Source of the DNA: Pseudomonadota bacterium
GTDB lineage: Bacteria > Pseudomonadota > Alphaproteobacteria > Rhodospirillales > Magnetospirillaceae
Assembly: GCA_021793155.1 (NCBI GenBank)
Contig: JAJYTF010000029.1
Coordinates: 1 to 61,119 of the forward strand
Length of the DNA: 61,119 bases
Direction of reading: 5' to 3'
The notes below the pieces were generated by a model. It had not been told where the DNA came from and ran no database searches. It worked only from the letters and a program-made list of their open reading frames with translations. Of the stretch, positions 34,988-43,555 are shown in pieces. Every line of letters starts with the position of its first letter. Position 1 is the first letter of the stretch. The position numbers and the translations under genes were made by a program.

Positions 34988-36034
34988 ATGTTCGCAAAAA
35001 TTTTCAATGATGGTTTCGGCAACCTGCGGAGCAAGGTCGCCGGCATCGGCATGGTATTGGTTGCTCTCAACGCCTTGGCCTGGATCTGGGCGTTGGTTGC
35101 CTTCCGCCACCACCCGTTGCTGATGGGGACGGCGTTGCTGGCCTACAGTTTCGGCCTGCGCCACGCTGTCGATGCCGACCATATTGCCGCCATCGACAAC
35201 GTGACCCGCAAGCTGATGCAGGAGGGCAAGCGCCCCGTGGCCGTCGGGCTGTTCTTTTCCCTCGGCCATTCGACCGTGGTCGTTCTGTTGTCGTTGTTCG
35301 TAGCGGCCACGACCTCGGCCCTGCAAGATCGCTTCGAAGACATGAAAGCCTTCGGCGGCCTGATCGGTACCAGTGTATCCGCCTTCTTCCTGTTCGCCAT
35401 CGCCGCTGCGAACGCGGCAATTCTTGCGGGTACATGGCGCAGTTTCCGGGACGTAAAGAACGGCAAGCGTCCGGGCGAAGACAGCCAAGACGTACTGGCA
35501 CTCGGTGGCGGACTGATGGCTCGTATTTTTCGAGGGTTGTTTCGCCTGATCGGCCGCAGTTGGCACATGTACGGTTTGGGGCTGTTGTTCGGCCTCGGCT
35601 TCGAAACGGCTACCGAGGTGGGCTTGCTCGGGGTCTCGGCGACGGGAGCGTCAAGCGGCCTCTCTCCGTGGGTGATCATGATCTTCCCCGCCTTGTTCTC
35701 GGCCGGAATGGCGCTGATCGACACCGCCGACGGGGTCCTAATGCTTGGTGCCTATGGCTGGGCCTATGTCAAGCCAGTGCGGAAGCTGTACTACAACCTA
35801 ACCATCACCTCGCTGTCGGTGTTGGTGGCCGTCGTCGTCGGTGGCATCGAAACGCTTGGCTTGGTCGCCGACCAGTTCAAGCTGAAGGGCTTGTTTTGGG
35901 AGGAGGTCGGCGTAATCAACGACAATTTTGGCTTGCTTGGCTATGGCATCATCGGATTGTTCGTCCTGGGCTGGGTCGCGTCGCTGGTGATTTACAGGAT
36001 CAAGCGCTACGACGAGATAGAAGCGACGATCTGA
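34988..36034 (+). CDS. NiCoT-family nickel/cobalt transporter, probably cobalt
   Basis: A 348-residue membrane protein with about eight helices. The signature YSFGLRHAVDADHIAAIDNV (residues 54-73) is the RHAxDADHI metal-binding motif of the HoxN/NixA/RcnA family, and FFSLGHSTVVVLLSLF and GLLFGLGFETATEVGLLG are the other conserved blocks. Family members import Ni2+ or Co2+ with high affinity. The upstream cobalamin riboswitch points to cobalt for B12 synthesis. ATG 34988 is the only good start. Confidence 0.94.
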   Translation: MFAKIFNDGFGNLRSKVAGIGMVLVALNALAWIWALVAFRHHPLLMGTALLAYSFGLRHAVDADHIAAIDNVTRKLMQEGKRPVAVGLFFSLGHSTVVVLLSLFVAATTSALQDRFEDMKAFGGLIGTSVSAFFLFAIAAANAAILAGTWRSFRDVKNGKRPGEDSQDVLALGGGLMARIFRGLFRLIGRSWHMYGLGLLFGLGFETATEVGLLGVSATGASSGLSPWVIMIFPALFSAGMALIDTADGVLMLGAYGWAYVKPVRKLYYNLTITSLSVLVAVVVGGIETLGLVADQFKLKGLFWEEVGVINDNFGLLGYGIIGLFVLGWVASLVIYRIKRYDEIEATI

Positions 36035-36086
36035 TGATCGCACCGGTCGTCCGGGAGATCGGCGCCGCGGTCGAATGGCCGCCGTG

Positions 36087-38183
36087 TCAAACCTCCCGGT
36101 GGTCGCGAGGACGTTGCGTGGCCAGCGCGGCAATCAGCATATCGATGTTGATGGGCTTGGCGAGGTGGGCATTCATTCCGGCCTCCATCGACCTTCGCTG
36201 GTCCTCCTTCATCGCGTTGGCCGTCATGGCGATGATCGGCAGCCGGGTCAAGCCCAACTTGCCGCGGATGATCCGCGTCGCCTCGTAGCCATTCATTCCC
36301 GGCATCTGCACGTCCATCAGTACGGCGTCGAAGCCGTCGGCGCCGTTCTTCAGCGTCTCCACGGCAGCACTTCCATCGCCGGCAATCTCCACGGTTGCCC
36401 CCGCCCGCTCCAGGACGGCGCGGGCAACCATCTGGTTGACCTCGTTGTCTTCGACCAGCAGCACCCGCAGGCCGGTCAGCCGGCCGGCCAACGATCGGCG
36501 GCGCGAGGGGGCCTCGCGGGCTGATTCCGGCGACCAATCGGGGACGCCGGTCGGATCGACATCGCGGGCGAAGCGGGCGGTGAACCGGAACACGCTGCCC
36601 TGGTCGGGCTGGCTTGCGACGGTCAGCGCGCCCCCCATCAATGTTGCCAGGCGGGCACTGATAGCCAAGCCGAGACCGCTGCCACCGTAACGGCGGCTGA
36701 TGGAGCTGTCGGCCTGGGTGAACGGAGCGAACAGGCAGGCCTGCTTGTCCGGCGGAATGCCGATGCCGGTATCTCTAACTGCAAACTCCAAGTCAACGCC
36801 CGCGTCATCCTCGGCCAGCTTGCGCAGGGACAGCACCACCTCGCCGTGCTCGGTGAATTTCACCGCGTTGCCCACGAGGTTGAGCAGCACCTGCTGCAGG
36901 CGCAAAGGATCGCCGACCAGCGCCATGGGAACGTCCGGCGCCACCGCGAAGGTCGCTTCGATGCCCTTGTCCCTGGCGGCGGTGACCGCCACCGCGGCGA
37001 TACTGCGCATTACCTCGTCGATGCTGAAGGGGATCCGCTCCAGCTCCAGCCGCCCTGCCTCGACTTTCGAAAAGTCGAGAATATCGTTGAGGATGCCGAG
37101 CAATGCCTCGGCAGAGAGCTTGATCTTGCCGACATAGTCCCGCTCTCGTTCACCGAGAGGCATTTCTTCCAGCAGCCGCGACAATCCGATGATCGCGTTC
37201 ATCGGTGTGCGGATCTCATGGCTCATATTCGCAACGAATTCGCTCTTCGCCCGGCTTGCCGTCGCCGCCCTGTCGAGCGCCGCCGCCAGCTGCTTGTTCG
37301 TCTCCTGAAGCTGCCGTTCGGCTTGCTTCTGGTCGGTGACGTCGTGGCACATCATCAGCAGGTAGGGCTCCCCGGCGGTGACGAAGCGGGAATAGCTCAC
37401 ATCGACCAGGAGGGGCCTGCCGAAGGTTGAAGTGGTATCGACGCTGACATATTGCGTTTCCCCGGTGCCCAGCGCTGTTTCGGCAGCCTTCAGCATGCCG
37501 CTATGCCGCCAGGAATCGAGCTGCCGAAAATTCTGCGACAGCAACTTGTGGGGAGAGCCGCCGATGACCCGGGCGGCCGCCGGATTGGCGAGAATGCAGG
37601 AGCCGTCGCTCCGATAGGTGAGTATTCCTTCCGCTGCCGTGTCGATGAGCGCAGCGTTGAAACGCGACAGGCGTTCGAGCTCGGTGTTTGACTTCCGCAA
37701 CTCCTGTTCAAACCCCTTGCGTTCACTGATGTCGCGGGCCACCGCGACCGAGACCTGGCGGCCGTGAAGCTCGACCAGGTTCAGGTTGACCTCGACCGGA
37801 TAGGTCGTGCCATCTCTGCAGCGGTGCATGGCCTCGAACACGAGGTTGCCATGCTTCTCGGCTTCCAGACTTCGCTCCGCGACAATCTCGTCATCCAGGC
37901 CGGCGACGATGTCCTTGAGCGTCATTCCCTGCAGTTCGTCCCGGGTGTAGCCCAACCGCTCGCGCGTCGCGCGGTTGGCATCGACGATGCCGAGAGAGGC
38001 GTGGTCGATCAGGAGCACATTGTCGTCCAGGTGATCGGCGATGTCCCAGAACAATCCGAGGTCGGTCAACTGGCGCCGTAAACTGTCTTGCCGGCGTCGG
38101 CGCCGGGCGAGACGGCAGGCGAGCATGATTCCGGTGCGGGCTGCCACGGCAGGGACCGCTCGCGCTTTCGACCAAAGACTCAT
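36087..38183 (-). CDS. Hybrid sensor histidine kinase (PAS-PAS-HisKA-HATPase-REC)
   Basis: A 698-residue protein with two PAS domains (about 45-155 and 175-285), a dimerisation/phosphoacceptor domain with His322 ([18 protein letters not shown]), an ATPase domain (N-box [14 protein letters not shown]1 DTGIGIPP, G2 GGSGLGLAI) and a C-terminal receiver with phospho-acceptor Asp624 ([14 protein letters not shown]). No clear membrane helix is present, so it senses a cytoplasmic signal. ATG 38183 is chosen; a TTG at 38234 is possible but weak. It could pass phosphate through a phosphotransfer protein to a lone receiver such as the one at 12.1-12.5 kb (inference). Confidence 0.92.
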   Translation of the reverse strand: MSLWSKARAVPAVAARTGIMLACRLARRRRRQDSLRRQLTDLGLFWDIADHLDDNVLLIDHASLGIVDANRATRERLGYTRDELQGMTLKDIVAGLDDEIVAERSLEAEKHGNLVFEAMHRCRDGTTYPVEVNLNLVELHGRQVSVAVARDISERKGFEQELRKSNTELERLSRFNAALIDTAAEGILTYRSDGSCILANPAAARVIGGSPHKLLSQNFRQLDSWRHSGMLKAAETALGTGETQYVSVDTTSTFGRPLLVDVSYSRFVTAGEPYLLMMCHDVTDQKQAERQLQETNKQLAAALDRAATASRAKSEFVANMSHEIRTPMNAIIGLSRLLEEMPLGERERDYVGKIKLSAEALLGILNDILDFSKVEAGRLELERIPFSIDEVMRSIAAVAVTAARDKGIEATFAVAPDVPMALVGDPLRLQQVLLNLVGNAVKFTEHGEVVLSLRKLAEDDAGVDLEFAVRDTGIGIPPDKQACLFAPFTQADSSISRRYGGSGLGLAISARLATLMGGALTVASQPDQGSVFRFTARFARDVDPTGVPDWSPESAREAPSRRRSLAGRLTGLRVLLVEDNEVNQMVARAVLERAGATVEIAGDGSAAVETLKNGADGFDAVLMDVQMPGMNGYEATRIIRGKLGLTRLPIIAMTANAMKEDQRRSMEAGMNAHLAKPINIDMLIAALATQRPRDHREV

Positions 38184-38301
38184 GCCGTGCCATCCGTTTC
38201 CGCCACGGGAGTTTGGGGCCCCCTCGGCAACCAATATGGCCGATCGAGATGGAAGATTTAATCCCTATGTTAGCACATGATAAATTCTGCTGCGGCAGGG
38301 C

Positions 38302-39141
38302 TTAGAAGCGATACCCGACGATAAAGTCGGCGGTTAGCTGCGTTCGGGTTTCGGTCAGCGGGCTTTCGACGGCATCGCCCAGCAGGCGTTGATAGGCGGC
38401 ATCCAGGCTGAGCAGCCAATGGTTGCCGAACATGTACACACCGGTGGCGCCGATGCCGGTATCGTAGAATCCTCCGCGGGGGGCGAATGTCGGCAAACCG
38501 GGTTGCCTGACATGGGTCGGGTCGATGCCGAAATAGGCATTCATGTAGGTGCCGTTGGCCATGCCGAGGGTGGGCCCAATGAACAGGAAGGCGGTCTTGG
38601 TGATCGGCAGCGGCACATATGCGCCCAAATCGCCGATCACGCCGTTGTGGCCGCCGATACCCTTGCGCAGGTCGGCAGCCAGGACGACGGGCTTCAGGAA
38701 GTACTGGGCGAAGATCTTGGGTTCGGCCGCCGGTCCGATATTTGGCAGGTGGTCGAGACGGGGATCCTCCCAGCGATAGCGGCCAAAATCGTATGACACG
38801 GCGATGCCGGCGCGGTAACCCTTGCCGTGAAGGAGATTGACGCCGATCCCCTCGGCGATGGAGGCGAAGGCGATGTCCTTGTAGCGCACATCCACGATGC
38901 CGGCCGGCTCGGGCATGTATCGCTTGGCTCCGGGGTAGTCCGGCGCGACCATCGCCCCCAGGCCCAGGACGACCCGCCAGTCGGGAACCGGCCCCATGTA
39001 AGTCGCCAGGACTTCACCGGCGGAGTACTGCCAATTGGCGAGGGGCATGGGGGTCTGCGCGACGCAGGGTCGGGACACCAGGGCGATTAGCAAAAGCAGC
39101 AGCCCGGCACCGAGGCTTCGCAGCCACACAAAGGACGCCAT
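38302..39141 (-). CDS. MipA/OmpV family outer-membrane protein
   Basis: A protein of about 279 residues with a signal peptide (MASFVWLRSLGAGLLLLLIA) and a MipA/OmpV barrel: WRVVLGLGAMVAPDYPGAKR, then VSYDFGRYRW, GGHNGVIGDLGAYVPLPITK and the terminal TQLTADFIVGYRF ending in phenylalanine. MipA-type proteins scaffold cell-wall enzymes at the outer membrane or act as porins. The frame extends to 39381; I chose ATG 39141 because it starts the signal peptide, though ATG 39162 is also possible. It is divergent from the SDR gene. Confidence 0.85.
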   Translation of the reverse strand: MASFVWLRSLGAGLLLLLIALVSRPCVAQTPMPLANWQYSAGEVLATYMGPVPDWRVVLGLGAMVAPDYPGAKRYMPEPAGIVDVRYKDIAFASIAEGIGVNLLHGKGYRAGIAVSYDFGRYRWEDPRLDHLPNIGPAAEPKIFAQYFLKPVVLAADLRKGIGGHNGVIGDLGAYVPLPITKTAFLFIGPTLGMANGTYMNAYFGIDPTHVRQPGLPTFAPRGGFYDTGIGATGVYMFGNHWLLSLDAAYQRLLGDAVESPLTETRTQLTADFIVGYRF

Positions 39142-39294
39142 CGTCCGAGCCACCCCTGCCATTGCCCCGAGGAAAGAGAGCCAGTGTGCCCTGTCGAGGA
39201 CCGGCATGTCGCCCTGTCCACAGGGGATACGGACGTTCGGAACCGGCGCCCGCCGCCGCTGTTTGGTCAGCAGAGAGGCTACGGAGGCGACATC

Positions 39295-40311
39295 ATGATC
39301 GGCGATGGGGCGGTAGTGGTGATCACCGGCGCATCGGCCGGACTGGGGCGGGCGGTAGCCCGCGGGTTCGCCCGACGGCATTGTCGCATCGGCCTCATCG
39401 CCCGCGGTGAGGAGCGATTGGAAGCCACCCGTGCCGAAGTGGGGGCGCTGGGCGGCCAGGCGGTCTGGAAGTCGGCGGACGTCTCGGATCCCGAGGCGAT
39501 CGAACGCGCCGCCGATGCCTTCGAACAGGAATTGGGTTCCATCGACGTCTGGGTTAATTCGGCCATGGTCACAGTGTTTTCACCCTTCGCCGAAATGACC
39601 CCGGCCGAGTTCCGCCGCGTCATCGACGTGACCCTGATGGGCCAGGTGCACGGCACAATGGCGGCCCTCAGGCGCATGCGGCGACGCAACCGCGGGACCA
39701 TCGTGCAGGTGGGTTCGGCCCTGGCCTGGCGCGCCATTCCGCTGCAGTCGGCCTATTGCGCGGCCAAGCAGGGGGTGCGCGCGTTCACGGATGCCCTGCG
39801 CTCGGAGCTGCTTCATGATCACTCGCGGATTCGTCTGACCATGGTGCAAATGCCGGCGATCAACACCCCCCAGTTCGATTGGGCGCGCAATCGCCTGCGG
39901 CACAGGCCCAGGCCGGTGGCCCCGATTTTCCAGCCGGAAGCGGCGGCGAACGCCGTCCTGCGTGCCGCCGACGATGCGCCGCGCGAGCTTTGGGTGGGGC
40001 GTTCCTCCATCAAAGCCATCCTCGGCAGCTTGTTTCTCGGCAGTGCCATCGACCGGTATCTGGCAAAGGACGGCTACTCGGGTCAACAGAGCAGCCAGAT
40101 CGAACCGACCGATCGACCCGACAATCTTTACGCCCCGGTGCGCGGCGGGTTCGGCGCGCGTGGCCGATTCGACCGCGAGGCCGAGGCTTCGGCCTTCAGC
40201 ATTGGCCAGACCACCGCTGAGCGACTGCTGATGGCGGGGGGGCTGGCTGTTGCCGCCTCGGCGGTAACCCTGGGCGGGCTGCAGCTGCGTCGTCGGCTGA
40301 AGGGGGCATGA
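39295..40311 (+). CDS. Short-chain dehydrogenase with C-terminal membrane anchor
   Basis: A 338-residue SDR. The cofactor site is VVVITGASAGLGRAVARGFA, and the catalytic pair is in SAYCAAKQG (YxxxK) after a serine in VQVGSALAW. The Rossmann core ends near residue 230; the remaining 100 residues include a charged linker and a hydrophobic helix (LLMAGGLAVAASAVTLGGLQ) that would anchor it to the inner membrane. ATG 39295 has GGAGG upstream. SDRs of this long form with the tail occur widely next to Hsp20 or stress genes; substrate unknown. Confidence 0.88.
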   Translation: MIGDGAVVVITGASAGLGRAVARGFARRHCRIGLIARGEERLEATRAEVGALGGQAVWKSADVSDPEAIERAADAFEQELGSIDVWVNSAMVTVFSPFAEMTPAEFRRVIDVTLMGQVHGTMAALRRMRRRNRGTIVQVGSALAWRAIPLQSAYCAAKQGVRAFTDALRSELLHDHSRIRLTMVQMPAINTPQFDWARNRLRHRPRPVAPIFQPEAAANAVLRAADDAPRELWVGRSSIKAILGSLFLGSAIDRYLAKDGYSGQQSSQIEPTDRPDNLYAPVRGGFGARGRFDREAEASAFSIGQTTAERLLMAGGLAVAASAVTLGGLQLRRRLKGA

Positions 40312-40420
40312 CCGGCATAGCCGGCGCAACCGGAGGTCCTAACCCAGGTTAATGGCAGATCGGGTTCGATGCGTCATCCTGTTGAAGGCCGAACCGGCTA
40401 GCAGACAGAGGAGGCAAATC

Positions 40421-40936
40421 ATGGCAGAACAACAGCCCGTGCCGGTGAAGAAAGAGGCCGGGGTCCCGACCGATCCGATGATGCGAAGGCCGTTCCTCAG
40501 CCTGCGCGACGAGATCGATCGGGTGTTCGACGAGTTCATGTCCTGGTCGCCGTTCCGCGCCAGCACCTGGGAGCGGCCGCTGGCCCGTCTTGGCGTGCAC
40601 GGCGGTGATCTGACCGCCGACGTGATCGAACGGGACGACGCCTACGAGATCGACGTGGACGTGCCGGGTATGAGCAAGGACAACATCGAGATCGCGCTGT
40701 CCAACGGTGACCTCAGGGTCAAGTGCGAGATGAAGGAGGAGAAGGAAGAGACCGGCAAGGAATATTACCGGCGCGAGCGGTTCCACGAATCGTGCTCGCG
40801 GGACTTCGAACTGCCGGCCGGCGTCGACGTCGAGAAAATCGCGGCCGACCTGGAGAACGGCGTGCTGAAGATTACCTTGCCAAAGACTCCGGAAGCGCAG
40901 AAGCAGCCGCGCAAGATCGACATCAAGCCGCACTGA
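40421..40936 (+). CDS. Hsp20/alpha-crystallin small heat-shock protein
   Basis: A 171-residue protein with an alpha-crystallin domain at about 60-160 (DVIERDDAYEIDVDVPGMSK, EYYRRERFHESCSRDFELPA, LENGVLKITLPKT). It holds unfolded proteins in solution without ATP. ATG 40421 follows GAGGAGG. A short palindrome TAACCCAGGTTA lies upstream at 40340-40351 in the 110-bp gap and could be part of its promoter. Confidence 0.95.
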   Translation: MAEQQPVPVKKEAGVPTDPMMRRPFLSLRDEIDRVFDEFMSWSPFRASTWERPLARLGVHGGDLTADVIERDDAYEIDVDVPGMSKDNIEIALSNGDLRVKCEMKEEKEETGKEYYRRERFHESCSRDFELPAGVDVEKIAADLENGVLKITLPKTPEAQKQPRKIDIKPH

Positions 40937-40954
40937 ATATGTCCGTCTCCGGCC

Positions 40955-40988
40955 GGCGGGCGGGGAGGCTTGTGCTTCCTCGCCCGCC
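40955..40988 (+). terminator. Hairpin terminator after hsp20
   Basis: GGCGGGCGGGG (40955-40965) pairs with CCTCGCCCGCC (40978-40988) with one mismatch and a 12-nt loop, 19 bases past the stop. A T-run is absent. Confidence 0.5.
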
Positions 40989-41138
40989 GACGCGGCAGTC
41001 GAAGCGGGGTGTGCAATTCCGTTGAATCAGTGACATTTCCCCAGCGGTTCTCTCCGCGTGAGAGAGCCCGCCCTGCGGCGCGCCAACTCGTGACGACGGA
41101 ATCTCAAGCCGGCGGTAACGGATATCGAGCTGGAAGGA

Positions 41139-41199
41139 GGACCGCCGGCACCGCTTCCTGGGGGATTGAGGGGCGGGACGGTAACGGTGCCGGCGGTCC
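41139..41199. repeat. Perfect 15-bp inverted repeat with long loop
   Basis: GGACCGCCGGCACCG (41139-41153) and CGGTGCCGGCGGTCC (41185-41199) flank a 31-nt loop in the 308-bp gap between hsp20's terminator and gntR. The remainder of the gap (40989-41296) holds no gene. It lies about 100 bases downstream of the gntR stop and could be its terminator or a structured RNA. Confidence 0.6.
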
Positions 41200-41296
41200 G
41201 GGCGCACAGGATACCGCGAGGGGGAGTATCGCCTGGTTCCTGTCCGTCCTTGACCAGTATTTCAGCGCAATGAAGGTGAAGTTTCACTAACCTGGA

Positions 41297-41992
41297 TCAA
41301 CCCTGCTGCATCTCGCGGATATAGGTCACCAGGGCTCCGGAGGCGCTCAGCATGTGGGCGCGCATGCATTTGGCCGCCTCCTCCCCGTCGCCGCGCCACA
41401 TGGCCCGCAGCAATTCGTCGTGTTCGTCGAACGAGCGGCGGATGCGGTCGCCATAGCGCAATTGCGTGCGGCGGAAGGCGACGAGGCGGGTGCGGATCGC
41501 AAGGGCTTCCTCGACCATGGCCCGGTTGTGGGTCGCGCGGTAGATGGTCTCGTGAAAGGCCAGATTGAAGGCGTCGTAGCGATCCAGGTCGCGGCCGGAG
41601 ACCATGGCCTCGGACGCCTGGTGCAGGGCCTGCAGGCGCCCACGTTCCTCGGCGGTCAGCCGATAGGTCGCCAGGCGCACGCACATTGCCTCGATTTCCG
41701 CGGTCAGTTCGAACAAATCGGTCAGGCGATCGAGGGTCAGCGGAGAAACCACCACACCACGCCGCGGGCGAATTTCCACCAGCCCGGCGACAGCCAGTTG
41801 CCGCAAGGCCTCGCGGACCGGGGTGCGCGAGGCGCCGAACCGATCGGCGATCTGCTGCTCGTCGAGAACGCAACCCGGCTTCAGCCGGCCTGCGGCGATT
41901 TCATCGGTCAGCGCCACGCGGATCTGTTCCGAGAGAAGCTGGCGCTCCTCGGAATGCGGATCGCCGGAAACGGGCAAAAGTTCGGCTACCAT
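41297..41992 (-). CDS. GntR-family regulator, FCD type; probable malonate operon repressor
   Basis: A 231-residue regulator: winged helix-turn-helix at about 20-85 (LTDEIAAGRLKPGCVLDEQQ, IADRFGASRTPVREALRQLA) and an FCD effector domain (LTDLFELTAEIEAMCVRLAT, YDAFNLAFHETIYRATHNRA) whose histidines bind a metal and carboxylate ligand. It is divergent from the permease-mdc operon. Rhizobium MatR and Acinetobacter MdcY are the known GntR-type malonate regulators. ATG 41992 follows AGGGAAAAC. Malonate or malonyl-CoA as ligand is inference. Confidence 0.92.
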   Translation of the reverse strand: MVAELLPVSGDPHSEERQLLSEQIRVALTDEIAAGRLKPGCVLDEQQIADRFGASRTPVREALRQLAVAGLVEIRPRRGVVVSPLTLDRLTDLFELTAEIEAMCVRLATYRLTAEERGRLQALHQASEAMVSGRDLDRYDAFNLAFHETIYRATHNRAMVEEALAIRTRLVAFRRTQLRYGDRIRRSFDEHDELLRAMWRGDGEEAAKCMRAHMLSASGALVTYIREMQQG

Positions 41993-42020
41993 GTTTTCCC
42001 TACGCCCTTGGAATAAGGTC

Positions 42021-42034
42021 CTAAGTATACAGGA
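42021..42034. promoter_or_regulatory. Candidate GntR operator near gntR
   Basis: CTAAGTATACAGGA shares GTATACA and the final GA with the MatR site TCTTGTATACACGA as I recall it from the literature, and with the MdcY palindrome ATTGTATACAAT. It lies 29 bases upstream of the gntR start, where autorepression would act. Confidence 0.5.
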
Positions 42035-42117
42035 CGATCCACCGAGGGGCTAAAAAAAATCTAGGCAGACCCCGCCTGGCGGTTTACAAAAAATACAAAA
42101 GCGCGACAGAGCCACCA

Positions 42118-42131
42118 TCTTGTATGCGTGA
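42118..42131. promoter_or_regulatory. Candidate GntR operator in front of the malonate operon
   Basis: TCTTGTATGCGTGA matches 11 of 14 bases of the MatR site TCTTGTATACACGA as I recall it. It lies 65 bases upstream of the permease start, close to where its promoter should be. An ATACAA half-site at 42093-42098 is in inverse orientation to its TTGTAT. Confidence 0.55.
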
Positions 42132-42195
42132 GCCGGAACAAGACCGCGTTGCGAATATTAGGGAACGATACTGCCAAGAATGGAGGAAACACGAG

Positions 42196-43491
42196 ATGTC
42201 GACGAGCGCTGCCCTGGCCGCCAAGGTCAAATTGCGAACGCCTCTCAATCGGCAGCAGATCCTGGGATTCTGGGCGGCCTGGGCCGGATGGACCTTGGAT
42301 GGAATGGATTCGGTGATCTACGCCCTGGTGCTGGCCCCCGCCCTCAAGGAGTTGCTGCCGGCATCCGGAATGGGGAATTCACCTGCCGAAATCGGCATGG
42401 CCGGATCGGTGCTGTTCGCCCTCTTCCTGGTCGGGTGGGGCATGTCGTTCATCTGGGGGCCCATCGCCGACCGGTTCGGCCGCACCCGGGCACTGGCCGC
42501 CACCATCATGATGTTCGCCGTGTTCACCGGCGCCGCCGCGTTGGCGCAGAACGTCTGGCAACTGGGTCTGTTCCGCTTCCTGGCCGGGGTCGGCATCGGC
42601 GGCGAATGGGCGATGGCCGGCACCTATGTGGCCGAAGCCTGGCCCGAGGATCGCCGCAAGATGGGAGCCGGATATCTGCAGACCGGTTATTATACCGGCT
42701 TCTTCCTTGCCGCCGCGTTGAACTTCACCGTCGGTGCCCATTACGGCTGGCGGGCGATGTTCCTCTGCGGTATGGCTCCCGTGCTCATCTCGATCGTCAC
42801 CCTGTTGCGGGTGAAGGAGCCGGAGAAGTGGAAAGGTCATCACGCCGGCAAAGGGGCCCATCCCTTGGCGCGGATATTCGCCTATCCCTATCGGCGGCGG
42901 ACCATCGTCAACGCGGCGCTGGTGACAGTGGCGATCATCGGCCTGTGGGCCGGCGCCGTCTACGAGCCGACGGCCATCATCCAGCTGGCGAAGAAGGAAG
43001 GCATGGACCAGGCGGCTGCGGTGCAGATGGCCTCGATCGGTACGGCCATCCTGTCCATCGGGACGATCCTGGGCTGCCTGGCCGCTCCGCTCCTGGCCGA
43101 GCGGTTCGGCCGCAAGACGACGCTGGCTATCTATTTCGGCGGCATGATGGTGATGATTGCCCTGGTATTCGGTTGGGCCTTCTATTTGCCGCACGGGCTC
43201 AACACCTTCCTCGCCCTGCTGTTCTTCCTGGGCGTGGCCGGCGGCAATTTCACCATGTTCAGCCTGTGGCTGCCGGAGCAATACGACACCACCGTGCGGG
43301 CCAGCGCCTTCGCGTTCTGCACCTCCTTCGGCCGCTTCGTCGGCGCGGCGGTGAATTTCGGCATCGGCGCGATGGTGGCCGGCATGGGGACACTGGGCAC
43401 ACCCATCGCCCTGACGGCCCTGGCATTCCTGCTGGGACTGCTGGCCATTCCCTTTGCCGTCGAAACCCGGGGCGAAGTGTTGCCGGACTGA
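42196..43491 (+). CDS. MFS transporter, probable malonate importer
   Basis: A 431-residue protein with 12 membrane helices. The signature WGPIADRFGRTRALAATIMM between helices 2 and 3 and GVGIGGEWAMAGTYVAEAWP fit the sugar/aromatic-acid proton symporter groups of the MFS. It starts 204 bases from the divergent regulator and 64 bases before mdcA, in the place where MdcF, MdcLM or MatC carriers occur in other malonate operons. Malonate transport is therefore a strong inference from context. ATG 42196 follows TGGAGGAAAC. Confidence 0.92.
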   Translation: MSTSAALAAKVKLRTPLNRQQILGFWAAWAGWTLDGMDSVIYALVLAPALKELLPASGMGNSPAEIGMAGSVLFALFLVGWGMSFIWGPIADRFGRTRALAATIMMFAVFTGAAALAQNVWQLGLFRFLAGVGIGGEWAMAGTYVAEAWPEDRRKMGAGYLQTGYYTGFFLAAALNFTVGAHYGWRAMFLCGMAPVLISIVTLLRVKEPEKWKGHHAGKGAHPLARIFAYPYRRRTIVNAALVTVAIIGLWAGAVYEPTAIIQLAKKEGMDQAAAVQMASIGTAILSIGTILGCLAAPLLAERFGRKTTLAIYFGGMMVMIALVFGWAFYLPHGLNTFLALLFFLGVAGGNFTMFSLWLPEQYDTTVRASAFAFCTSFGRFVGAAVNFGIGAMVAGMGTLGTPIALTALAFLLGLLAIPFAVETRGEVLPD

Positions 43492-43555
43492 GTCGTGAAA
43501 CGGCCTTCCTCTCCCATCTGAGGAGGGGAAGGCGGGAACAGGAACGAGGATTGTC

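Noticed and set aside
34508-35566. N-terminal extension of the ASRT gene to a 474-codon frame
   Set aside because: The extension would run antisense through the cobalamin riboswitch and the Ni/Co transporter; ATG 34507 has GGGAGG and begins the conserved fold.
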